The notes beneath the pieces are model-generated. The model did no database searches. It was not told the DNA's origin and saw nothing but the letters and a program-made list of their open reading frames with translations. From contig CAURED010000001.1 in assembly GCA_963524205.1 (NCBI GenBank), positions 124,001-188,000 of the forward strand: a stretch of 64,000 nt of DNA, given 5' to 3'. The position numbers and the translations under genes are program-made. The number at the start of each line of letters is the position of its first letter. The stretch's first letter is position 1. This DNA comes from Aminipila sp963524205. Its GTDB lineage: Bacteria; Bacillota; Clostridia; Peptostreptococcales; Anaerovoracaceae. Of this stretch, positions 52,976 through 61,120 are shown in pieces.

Positions 52976-54220
52976 ATGAATGTTTTAGGAATAATAGCTG
53001 AATATAATCCATTTCACAATGGCCATCTATATCAATTACAAAAATCTATTGATATGACTGAGGCCGATTTTGTCGTTGCAATAATTAGTGGCAACTTTAC
53101 ACAAAGAGGCGAAGCTGCTATTGATTCAAAGTGGTCAAGAGCAGAAATGGCGGTCAGAAACGGTATAGATTTAATTATAGAACTACCTTTTGTTTTTGCC
53201 TGCAATAATGCAGAATACTTTGCAAAAGGTGCCATCGAAATATTGAACAGACTAGGATGCGTAACACATCTATCTTTTGGAAGTGAATCTGGTGATTTAA
53301 CCATGTTAAAAACAGCCGCAGACTTTCTTTCTTACGAAACGGATGAATTTAAAAATAATTTAAAAAAGAGCCTTGATACAGGGCTTTCCTATCCTAAAGC
53401 CCGATCCGAAGCAGTAAAAGCAAGTCTTGGCGAACAATATTCCAATCTTATGATAAATCCCAACAATATTTTAGCCATTGAATATTTGAAGCAGCTTTAT
53501 TTAACTAATAGTGACATAATTCCAATTACCGTAAAACGTTATGTGGCCGATTACCATGATAAAAAACTTATAGGTAACATAGCATCTGCTTCTGCTATAA
53601 GAAAAGCCTTAAGTGACAATGAATTTAATGCTGACATAATAGAAAAAGTCATTCCCCAGGAAACTTTAGATGTCTTAATAAAGAATGGCAATAATTCATG
53701 TTCTATTAATTCAAATTTTAAATTAGATGAACTTTATTACAACATTGTGACCTCAAAAATCCTTACAACTAAACGCTCTGATTTAAAAGAAATATTTTCT
53801 GTTGCAGAAGGGCTTGAAAATAAGCTTAAAGAAACGATTCGAATTTCAAATAATCTTACAGAATTAAAAGATTATTTAAAATCAAAGCGTTATACAGCAA
53901 CTAGAATCAGTAGAATATTAACACATATATGTATAGGGCTTACCAAAACTGATTTCAATGATATATTAGAAACCAATGAATATTATGCTCATATTTTGGG
54001 TTTCAATAAAAAAGGAGCAAGACTGCTTAAAATCATAAAAAATAGTGAAAAAGCAACACTCCCATGTATTACCAATATAAATAAAGAATTCGACAGCCTA
54101 GAGAGTTGTCAATTATTATTAAGTTATGACCTTATTGCTTCTGATTTTTACAATCTTTTATCAGGCAGAAATCTTTATAATAATTCCGACCAGCTTCATA
54201 AGCCTTATATAGAATTATAA
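52976..54220 (+). CDS. tmcAL: tRNA(Met) cytidine acetate ligase
   Basis: 414 residues. N-terminal nucleotidyltransferase with GIIAEYNPFHNGHLYQL (H14-N-G-H17), VAIISGNFTQRGE and WSRAEMAVRNGIDLIIELP. The family makes N4-acetylcytidine at C34 of elongator tRNA-Met using acetate and ATP, which fits nearby acetate kinase. The family motif starts at residue 4, so the start must be ATG 52976, although no Shine-Dalgarno precedes it. Convergent with ylbJ, 7 bases between stops. Confidence 0.93.
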   Translation: MNVLGIIAEYNPFHNGHLYQLQKSIDMTEADFVVAIISGNFTQRGEAAIDSKWSRAEMAVRNGIDLIIELPFVFACNNAEYFAKGAIEILNRLGCVTHLSFGSESGDLTMLKTAADFLSYETDEFKNNLKKSLDTGLSYPKARSEAVKASLGEQYSNLMINPNNILAIEYLKQLYLTNSDIIPITVKRYVADYHDKKLIGNIASASAIRKALSDNEFNADIIEKVIPQETLDVLIKNGNNSCSINSNFKLDELYYNIVTSKILTTKRSDLKEIFSVAEGLENKLKETIRISNNLTELKDYLKSKRYTATRISRILTHICIGLTKTDFNDILETNEYYAHILGFNKKGARLLKIIKNSEKATLPCITNINKEFDSLESCQLLLSYDLIASDFYNLLSGRNLYNNSDQLHKPYIEL

Positions 54221-54227
54221 TCGACTA

Positions 54228-55193
54228 TTATAACATTATTTGGGTTAGTAAAAACGCTAGCCCACCTGCAATAATACCATGACAAATTTTAACTAATAAC
54301 AAATATGAAAACCTCACATTTGTACCTTCCAACATGCTCATAGACTGCCCTATTATGGATAGTCCACCAAAAGAAATTAGAATACAGCATCCGATGGTCT
54401 TATAAGCTAACGGAATAGCCATCGTACCACTTATAGCTGAACACCCCACAGTCATTTCCAAGATTCCTTTTATAAGACCTACATAATATTGATTTGTTAT
54501 TCCTTCTAAGATACCTGACAGCTGCATAATATCTGTAATCATCATGAACATTACTATATAAGCTAGAATAATCCCTAATGACTTAAATGAAGTAATGATC
54601 GAATTAGTAAAAGCTTCTAAATAATTATCATTAAATCGATTCTTTTCTATTCTTTGTTTTTTAGAAAACTTATAGTTTCTATATTCTTTACTTAATGCAC
54701 CTATTACTACTGAAAATAGCACTCCATTTAAAATGGCACCACCGAAATGAGCTATTGCAATAATACTTCCACTGGTATTATTACCGATCATAGATGCTCC
54801 AACAGCACCAACTATAAAAGCTGGTCCCGATGTACTGCAAAAGCTTATCAATCTATGACACTCTATACTTGGGATATAACCACTTCTACCCATATCTCCA
54901 ATGACTTTTGCACCCATAGGATAACCTGATAAAGCGCTCAGAGAAAAGGCAAAACAACTTGGATTTAAATATCTGGTTATACCAATTCCATTCATAAAAT
55001 TAGCACAAATAAAAAATGGAAGCATAGCCGGTAATATGTTATTTGCCCATATTGCTATACCCTTTTGTGCAGAAAATAAGGCTGTTTCAGGAAAGGCAAC
55101 CATAAACACGCATGCAAATCCAGCCGACAATACAGCTATAATATATCTAAATTTTAATCTTATCGCTTTCACAGCAAAAAAAATAATATCCAT
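54228..55193 (-). CDS. ylbJ: Sporulation membrane protein YlbJ
   Basis: 321 residues, about eight hydrophobic segments. Conserved ILPAMLPFFICANFM, LSGYPMGAKVIGD and SGPAFIVGAVGASM of the nucleoside-recognition/Gate-type YlbJ family. In Bacillus it is sigma-E dependent and needed for spore cortex formation. It neighbours coaD, rsmD and tmcAL, as in the Bacillus ylb cluster. The ribosome site is weak (GGTGA, far). Confidence 0.88.
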   Translation of the reverse strand: MDIIFFAVKAIRLKFRYIIAVLSAGFACVFMVAFPETALFSAQKGIAIWANNILPAMLPFFICANFMNGIGITRYLNPSCFAFSLSALSGYPMGAKVIGDMGRSGYIPSIECHRLISFCSTSGPAFIVGAVGASMIGNNTSGSIIAIAHFGGAILNGVLFSVVIGALSKEYRNYKFSKKQRIEKNRFNDNYLEAFTNSIITSFKSLGIILAYIVMFMMITDIMQLSGILEGITNQYYVGLIKGILEMTVGCSAISGTMAIPLAYKTIGCCILISFGGLSIIGQSMSMLEGTNVRFSYLLLVKICHGIIAGGLAFLLTQIML

Positions 55194-55246
55194 GATAAAT
55201 ATTATGAATTCACCACGGATAATATACGTTCTTATCCTATTAGTTT

Positions 55247-55777
55247 TTAAACATCCTTGTCCATTTGAGTCTTATATGCTAAATCTTTTATTTCACTTCT
55301 ATTGGAAGCAAGAGTTGCATTAACACTCTGAAATGTATTTTCCATTTTATTAAACATATCTGCAAAATATGTGGCATTTAATTGGTCCATCTTATCTTGA
55401 AAATTAAATAAAATGCTATCTATGTAATCAAATGTATTCAATTTAAGCTGCTTACAGTTTTCTTCAGCAATACGCATAATTTCATCTGCTCTCATCTTAG
55501 ATTTTACTACAATGTCATCATTTTCAATAAGAACTTCAGCTTGTCTTTTTGCATCAGTAATAACTGTTTCGTATTCTTTCTTTGCTTCTTCTAGAATTCT
55601 TTGACGTTCATCTTTTATCCATTGTGCCTGCTGAATTTCATCAGGAAGCTCTACTCTTATTTCTTTAACTATTTCTAAAATCTCTTCTGCATCTACCATA
55701 ATTTTCCCTGTTAATGGAAAGCTTGTGCTCGTATCAACAATTTCTTCTATTTCATCTAATAATTCCAATACTTTCAT
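55247..55777 (-). CDS. Coiled-coil protein, 'ATPase subunit H'-like
   Basis: 176 residues, almost wholly helical: a 25-residue head, then a long coiled coil at about 45-130 rich in Glu/Lys/Arg (RQRILEEAKKEYETVITDAKRQAE). Clostridial homologues beside coaD are annotated as V-type ATPase subunit H or DivIVA-like, on coiled-coil grounds only. No membrane segment; function unknown. AGGAGGG ribosome site. Confidence 0.75.
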   Translation of the reverse strand: MKVLELLDEIEEIVDTSTSFPLTGKIMVDAEEILEIVKEIRVELPDEIQQAQWIKDERQRILEEAKKEYETVITDAKRQAEVLIENDDIVVKSKMRADEIMRIAEENCKQLKLNTFDYIDSILFNFQDKMDQLNATYFADMFNKMENTFQSVNATLASNRSEIKDLAYKTQMDKDV

Positions 55778-55816
55778 TGAAATACCCTCCTGTTTTTCTC
55801 TCGTAAATTATGTAAA

Positions 55817-56299
55817 TTATTTATACTTCTTTTTCATATAATTTAATACGCCATCTGGTACTAAACCTTCAATTTCTCCATTAAGCATAAATACTTCTTT
55901 TGCCATGCTTGAACTTAAAAATGAAAATTCTGGACAAGTCATTAAAAATATTGTCTCAACATTTTCATCATACAATCTTGCATTCATTTGCGCCATTTGA
56001 ATTTCGGATTCAAAATCTGTAGTTGCTCGAAGGCCTCTTACTACAACGTCAAATTGCTGTCTGTTTACATATTCTGCAAGCAAACCTGTAAAATCATCTA
56101 CTTCCACATTATCAAGATGAGAAGTCGCCTGTTTAATAAGCATCTTTCTTTCATCTACACTAAAAAGCGGATTTTTGGAAGGATTTGCTATAACTCCTAC
56201 TACTAATTTATCATATAGCTTTGAAGCCCTATTTATTAAATCTAAATGTCCATTTGTTATAGGATCAAAAGACCCTGCATATAATGCCTTTTGTTTCAT
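55817..56299 (-). CDS. coaD: Pantetheine-phosphate adenylyltransferase
   Basis: 160 residues. T15-N-G-H18 (FDPITNGHLD) nucleotidyltransferase motif and the second motif FLSSSMAKEV. The penultimate step to CoA; functionally linked to panD at 5.7 kb. Adjacent to rsmD as in most bacteria. AGGGG ribosome site. Confidence 0.96.
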   Translation of the reverse strand: MKQKALYAGSFDPITNGHLDLINRASKLYDKLVVGVIANPSKNPLFSVDERKMLIKQATSHLDNVEVDDFTGLLAEYVNRQQFDVVVRGLRATTDFESEIQMAQMNARLYDENVETIFLMTCPEFSFLSSSMAKEVFMLNGEIEGLVPDGVLNYMKKKYK

Positions 56300-56344
56300 T
56301 AGCGTGCCCCTGACTATTTTTTGCTATCAAATATTGTAGCATAT

Positions 56345-56881
56345 TTATCCATAAATTGAAACTGCTATTTTCCCATATCTCTTTTCCTTAATAATTTGAT
56401 ATTTACCTACTGTTTCAGGCAATTTTTCTTGTAAGCTATGCTCTGCAATAATATAGCCATCTTCTGTAAGTAAATCTAAATCATTTATTTGTTTTAGGCA
56501 TGAAACCATTAAACCATCTTTATATGGTGGATCTAAAAAAATGATCTGCGCTTTTACTGGAACGCGCTTTAGAACCATTTCATAATCCCCTGCAATTATA
56601 GTTGATTTATCTTGAACTTTACATGTATTAATGTTGTCTCTGATTAGAGTTAAACTGTCTTTAGACTTGTCCCCAAAATAGCAGTGCTTGGCACCTCGGC
56701 TAATTGCTTCTATTCCTAAATTACCTGTACCTGCAAACAAATCAATGACAACTTCATCATAATAAGAATCTGCAATCATACTAAAAATTGCCTCTTTAAC
56801 TTTATCTGATGTTGGTCGAACCCTTTCATCCTTAGGACTTGCCAATTTTCTACCCTTTAAATCACCCGCTATTATCCGCAA
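56345..56881 (-). CDS. rsmD: 16S rRNA (guanine966-N2)-methyltransferase
   Basis: 178 residues, start TTG 56881 with GCGAGGA. SAM-binding DLFAGTGNLGIEAISRGA and catalytic DPPY (IIFLDPPYKDG). Begins RIIAGDLKGRKL and PTSDKVKEAIFSM as in the family. Confidence 0.95.
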   Translation of the reverse strand: MRIIAGDLKGRKLASPKDERVRPTSDKVKEAIFSMIADSYYDEVVIDLFAGTGNLGIEAISRGAKHCYFGDKSKDSLTLIRDNINTCKVQDKSTIIAGDYEMVLKRVPVKAQIIFLDPPYKDGLMVSCLKQINDLDLLTEDGYIIAEHSLQEKLPETVGKYQIIKEKRYGKIAVSIYG

Positions 56882-56963
56882 ATATAATTCCTCGCTAACT
56901 TTTAAATTTCCAGTCTTTAAATCATATTCAAGACTTACGTCTTATTATTTTACCATTAAATTA

Positions 56964-56998
56964 GAAAAATATCTACTGTAATCAGTAGATATTTTCCT
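56964..56998 (-). terminator. Terminator after the SASP gene
   Basis: 12-bp stem AAATATCTACTG / CAGTAGATATTT with a 4-base loop, followed on the minus strand by TTTCTAAT. Confidence 0.8.
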
Positions 56999-57032
56999 TT
57001 TCTAATGAAATGTTATTAACTTGGTTTATCGG

Positions 57033-57233
57033 TTATTTTCCTGATAACTGCTGTTCAGCCATGTCAACTAGCTTCTTTGTCATATATCCGCCTACATAGC
57101 CGTTCTGTCTTGCTGTAAGGTTACCCTTATCCATGCTGTCATAATTAGTCATTCCTAATTCAGAAGCAACTTCTGTCTTCATGTTCTTTAGCGCTGGCTT
57201 ATAACTCTTATTCATTTTGTCCTGTAATGTCAT
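57033..57233 (-). CDS. Alpha/beta-type small acid-soluble spore protein
   Basis: 66 residues from ATG 57233 with TGGAGG; an upstream in-frame ATG at 57272 would add 13 residues before the ribosome site. The germination-protease site TEVASELG and the DNA-binding C-terminal motif NGYVGGYMTKKLV are present. It coats forespore DNA. Two bases differ from classic SASP: the N-terminus is KNMKTEVAS rather than a longer LDQ-rich head. Confidence 0.93.
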   Translation of the reverse strand: MTLQDKMNKSYKPALKNMKTEVASELGMTNYDSMDKGNLTARQNGYVGGYMTKKLVDMAEQQLSGK

Positions 57234-57413
57234 CTTATACCTCCATCTCGGCTTTATGTGAATTCTATTCACTTTGCCGTTTGAAAATTTTACAGTTAAA
57301 TGGTCCTATTTGAAAAACTTTTTCAAATATCCATCCGCTGTTTACGTTATTAATTTATCCCAAGGAGGTTTTTATATTCGATGTAATAATTTCATATGAT
57401 GGTTGGTTTTGGA

Positions 57414-59453
57414 TTAAATGCTTAAAACTGCACCTTCTCCAAAAAGTTTTACAGTTTTAGACTTAATTGCTGCCATTTCTTCAGTTAAAAGCTTTGGATC
57501 TTTTTCTAAAATCGATTTTGCTTCTTCTCTGGCTATGTTAAGTATTTTAATATGGCGGATTAAATCAGCCAATTTTAAATCTGGAATACCATGTTGCCTT
57601 ACTCCAAAAAATTCACCGGGACCCCGAAGTTCCAGATCTTTTTCTGCAATCACAAATCCATCTGATGTAGAAACCATAATATCTATTCTTTCTTTTGATA
57701 TAGGCGTTTTTCCTTTTGATACTAAAATACAGTAAGATTGATGTTTTCCTCTTCCAACTCTGCCTCTCAATTGATGCAGCTGTGCTAATCCAAACCTTTC
57801 TGCATTTTCTATCAGCATAATCGTAGCATTTGGAACATTTATTCCAACTTCGATAACAACTGTTGAAACAAGAACCTTAATGCTTCCCTCATAAAATTTT
57901 TGCATTATATCATCTTTTTCAGCCTGTTTCATTTCTCCATGAAGTATTGCTACTCTTATATCATAAAAATCTTTTTGCAGCTGTTCATAAAGCTCTTCAG
58001 CTGAAATTACATTCTCTATGGATTCCGATTCCTCAATTAATGGTGCCACCACATAAGCTTGTCTGCCTTTTTCAATTTCCTGCCTAATAAAAGTATACGC
58101 TCTTCCTCTATTATTATCATCCATAGATCTTGTAATAATTTTCTGTCTGCCTGGGGGAAGTTCATCTATAATAGATATATCCAAATCTCCATAAATAATT
58201 ACAGCTAATGTCCTTGGAATAGGTGTAGCTGTCATAACCAATATATCTGGATTATTTCCTTTTTGTGCCAATATGTTTCTTTGGTTCACGCCAAACCTAT
58301 GTTGTTCATCCGTTATTACAAGACCTAAATTTTTAAATATAACATTAGGCTGAATAAGCGCATGGGTACCAACTAAAATATGTATTTTCCCCTCTGACAA
58401 CTGATCTAAAGTATCTTTTTTCTCTTTAGCAGACATACTTCCTGTTAATAATCCTACTTTTATCTTATGCTTGTCAAATTCCTCTGTAAGCCCCTCAAAG
58501 TGTTGCTTGGCCAGTAATTCTGTTGGTGCCATAAAAACACCTTGAAATCCATTTTTTACTGCCTTATATAAGGCTATTTCAGCTATAATCGTTTTACCTG
58601 AGCCTACATCTCCTTGTACCAGGCGATTCATAACTTTTTCAGATTCCATATCTTCATTTATTTCATTAACAACTCTTTTCTGCGCATTGGTCAGATTATA
58701 TGGTAATTCTCTGATAAATTGTTCTAGTTTTACTTCTTTATTAAAGCAAATACCTTTTTCATCTGAGTTTATCTTATTTTTTATTGATAGAAGACCAATT
58801 TGCAAAAAAAGAAATTCATCAAATATCAATCTATACTTTGCCACTTTTAAATGATTTTTATCCTGTGGAAAATGAATATTATTTAAAGCATATTTTATAT
58901 CACACAATTTATTCTTTTCAATAATATTTTGTGTTAAATGCTCTTGAAGTTGAGTAGCCAAATTGTTAACTATGCTTTGCCACTTATACATATCAGCTTG
59001 GGATATTCCAGCAGTTAGTGGGTATATTGGTACAATTCCCTGTTCATTATCTTCTCCACTTTTAAAAAATTCAGGGTGAATCATTTTAGTTTTTCCATAT
59101 TCAATGGATACTCTGCCATAAAAAGTATATTGATCTTCGTTCTCAAACTTATTTATAAGGAATTTTGCATTAAAAAATACAACCTCCATTCCCCCGCTAT
59201 CATCGGTCACAAGTAATTTTAATGTTTGTTTTTTTCCATATCCACCTTTTACTTTTAATTTTACTTTTCCTTGAACTAAAGCAAGAGAGCCGTTCTCCAG
59301 CTCTCTAATTTTTTTAATCTGCCTTCTATCCTGGTAATCTCTAGGATAAAAGTACAAAAAATCTTCAATTATATTTATACCCATCTTCTCTAAAGCTTCA
59401 GCTTTTTTAGGCCCTATCCCCTTAATTGCAGTAACTTTATCGTTAAGATTCAT
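57414..59453 (-). CDS. recG: ATP-dependent DNA helicase RecG
   Basis: 679 residues. N-terminal wedge (OB fold) with IKGIGPKKAEAL, then the SF2 motor: Walker A GDVGSGKT, DEQH box (ITDEQHRFG), TATPIPRT and the conserved motif VI region QLRGRVGRG. It reverses stalled forks. AGGAGA ribosome site. It follows the second Asp23 gene by 6 bases. In Bacillus fakA and sdaA lie between asp23 and recG; both are missing here. Confidence 0.96.
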   Translation of the reverse strand: MNLNDKVTAIKGIGPKKAEALEKMGINIIEDFLYFYPRDYQDRRQIKKIRELENGSLALVQGKVKLKVKGGYGKKQTLKLLVTDDSGGMEVVFFNAKFLINKFENEDQYTFYGRVSIEYGKTKMIHPEFFKSGEDNEQGIVPIYPLTAGISQADMYKWQSIVNNLATQLQEHLTQNIIEKNKLCDIKYALNNIHFPQDKNHLKVAKYRLIFDEFLFLQIGLLSIKNKINSDEKGICFNKEVKLEQFIRELPYNLTNAQKRVVNEINEDMESEKVMNRLVQGDVGSGKTIIAEIALYKAVKNGFQGVFMAPTELLAKQHFEGLTEEFDKHKIKVGLLTGSMSAKEKKDTLDQLSEGKIHILVGTHALIQPNVIFKNLGLVITDEQHRFGVNQRNILAQKGNNPDILVMTATPIPRTLAVIIYGDLDISIIDELPPGRQKIITRSMDDNNRGRAYTFIRQEIEKGRQAYVVAPLIEESESIENVISAEELYEQLQKDFYDIRVAILHGEMKQAEKDDIMQKFYEGSIKVLVSTVVIEVGINVPNATIMLIENAERFGLAQLHQLRGRVGRGKHQSYCILVSKGKTPISKERIDIMVSTSDGFVIAEKDLELRGPGEFFGVRQHGIPDLKLADLIRHIKILNIAREEAKSILEKDPKLLTEEMAAIKSKTVKLFGEGAVLSI

Positions 59454-59459
59454 ATTCCA

Positions 59460-59849
59460 CTATCTCCTAACTTCAATATTTCTTCTTGCAATATTCTTTG
59501 AAATCATACCGGTAACAACAATTGCTACACTGTTAGGTTCTATAGATGTAAGTTCATAAACTTTATCATGTATGTCATTAATTAAAGTGTTCGTTACCAT
59601 ACCTATACTTGTCCCAAATTTAACTACGATATAAAGTTTTATATCTAACCCTTTTTCTCCCATAGTTATTTCCATATTATTTATATCATCTGTTACACCG
59701 ATTTTAGCTGCAAAAGTTGTTGCTTTATTTTTATAATTAGAAATTAGCACCTTACCATTAAACTGAAATACCGTCTCTGTTACTATTTTAGCAATAACAG
59801 CTTTTTCTATGATAATGCTGCCATTTTCAGTTTCCTCTTTATATAGCAA
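59460..59849 (-). CDS. Asp23/Gls24 family protein, YloU-like
   Basis: 129 residues, start TTG 59849, nine bases after AGGAGG. Asp23 domain with IIIEKAVIAKIVTETVFQF and a MEITMGEKGLDIKLYIVVKFGTSIGMV strand. A second Asp23 paralogue, here between rpmB and recG, the usual place of yloU, which in bacilli precedes the fatty-acid kinase fakA. An ATG four bases upstream in another frame is a five-codon frame. Confidence 0.88.
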   Translation of the reverse strand: MLYKEETENGSIIIEKAVIAKIVTETVFQFNGKVLISNYKNKATTFAAKIGVTDDINNMEITMGEKGLDIKLYIVVKFGTSIGMVTNTLINDIHDKVYELTSIEPNSVAIVVTGMISKNIARRNIEVRR

Positions 59850-59998
59850 CTTTCATTCCTCCTATCGGTTCTTAAAACGTACATTAAAAAATTTACTGTT
59901 ATTTTATCACATTCCTTTATCAATTAAAACAAATAACCGTTATATTTTATTTGCACCATTTTCTTTTTATATGCATATAGTATATAGGGGGCAAAATA

Positions 59999-60193
59999 AT
60001 GGGAAATAAACAATATGGCTGTAGTAAGCCTTCAAAATATAATAAATGCTGCAAGAAAAGCGACGCCAAACATTTAGCTTTTATAATGATTGTTTTTGGT
60101 CTTGTGTCCGTTTGCGCTTTTTTTCTTCCTATTAAAGCCTGGATTCTGCTTTTAGGTGGTCTCCTAATTTATTGCGGCTGTAAGCTAAAATAA
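59999..60193 (+). CDS. Small cysteine-rich membrane protein of unknown function
   Basis: 64 residues, ATG with GGGGGCAAAATA upstream. A polar head with Cys at GCSKP, KCCKK, then two hydrophobic segments (FIMIVFGLVSVCAFFLP and WILLLGGLLIYCGC). Three of five or six Cys lie near the membrane ends. No family recognised. It is the only plus-strand gene in this block. Confidence 0.6.
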   Translation: MGNKQYGCSKPSKYNKCCKKSDAKHLAFIMIVFGLVSVCAFFLPIKAWILLLGGLLIYCGCKLK

Positions 60194-60225
60194 ATAACAC
60201 TAAAAAGTTTATACTACATAAAAAA

Positions 60226-60246
60226 AGACCTGCTATAAGCAGGTCT
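60226..60246. terminator. Terminator shared by convergent rpmB and the small membrane gene
   Basis: 9-bp stem AGACCTGCT / AGCAGGTCT with a 3-base loop, followed on the minus strand by TTTTTTATG. Confidence 0.85.
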
Positions 60247-60262
60247 AATTTATTTTGCATAA

Positions 60263-60454
60263 TTAGATGGCACGGTTAATTTTGTTTGATCTGATGCATC
60301 TTGTGCATACGTTAGCTCTTCTAACAGTTCCGCTCTCATTAATTCTTACTGTCTGAATGTTAGCATTCCACTTTCTTCTTGAATGTCTGTTGGAATGGGA
60401 TACATTGTTTCCAGAAACCTGACCTTTACCACAAATTTCACACTTTCTTGACAT
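60263..60454 (-). CDS. rpmB: Ribosomal protein L28, zinc type
   Basis: 63 residues: SRKCEICGKG, NNVSHSNRHSRRKWNANIQ, and CTRCIRSNK give two CxxC pairs for a zinc-binding L28. GGAGGTG ribosome site. Confidence 0.97.
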   Translation of the reverse strand: MSRKCEICGKGQVSGNNVSHSNRHSRRKWNANIQTVRINESGTVRRANVCTRCIRSNKINRAI

Positions 60455-60530
60455 CTTGCCGCACCTCCTTTAAATATCTTAAGCAATTAAGCATTTTTTC
60501 GATTATTTCGAGTAAACTCGAACAAACGAT

Positions 60531-60560
60531 ATTATAGCACAAGTTATACGACCTGTACAA
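60531..60560 (-). promoter_or_regulatory. rpmB promoter
   Basis: Minus strand: TTGTAC (60560-60555), 18-base spacer, TATAAT (60536-60531). The palindrome CGAGTTTACTCG follows at about 60520-60509. Confidence 0.6.
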
Positions 60561-60589
60561 TACTTTTTTACATCTTTCGTGAATTATTT

Positions 60590-61120
60590 TTATTCAGCTA
60601 GTACTATATGCCCCACTTTTCTAGTTAAATTCATATCAATATATCGTTGATTTCTGCTTCCTCTAAAGTTTAATGCTAAATCTTTTTCAGCAAGCATAAA
60701 TTTACCATCGATTAGATAATCTGTGAGTAATAGTAAATCATTAATTGATTGATTACTTTCTGCCATAATTTGCAACTCTTCAAAAGTATAACCCGAAAAT
60801 ATGACAATATCAAGACTTCTTTTTTTTATTTCTTGAGCTAATGTTAAAAACTCCCCTGGCTGGCACATAGGATCTCCACCACTAAAAGTCACCCCTGCTA
60901 ACAATGGATTTTTATCTATCTCTTTAAGGATTTTCTCTATTGAACAGTCATATCCCCCTTTAAAATCATGGGTTTCAGGGTTATGACAACCCTCGCATTT
61001 ATGTGGACATCCCTGACAAAAAATAGTAAATCTTATACCAGGTCCGTCTACTATAGATTCTCTAATTATTCCAGCAATCCGAATACTAGATTTTTTCCAT
61101 TTTTCCGGTTGTAACATCAT
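60590..61120 (-). CDS. nrdG: Anaerobic ribonucleotide reductase-activating protein
   Basis: 176 residues. Radical-SAM C-x3-C-x2-C motif at C38, C42, C45 and a GGDPM segment near residue 90. It installs the glycyl radical on NrdD. Overlaps the nrdD end by 35 bases; two adjacent ATG codons are possible starts. Confidence 0.95.
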   Translation of the reverse strand: MMLQPEKWKKSSIRIAGIIRESIVDGPGIRFTIFCQGCPHKCEGCHNPETHDFKGGYDCSIEKILKEIDKNPLLAGVTFSGGDPMCQPGEFLTLAQEIKKRSLDIVIFSGYTFEELQIMAESNQSINDLLLLTDYLIDGKFMLAEKDLALNFRGSRNQRYIDMNLTRKVGHIVLAE

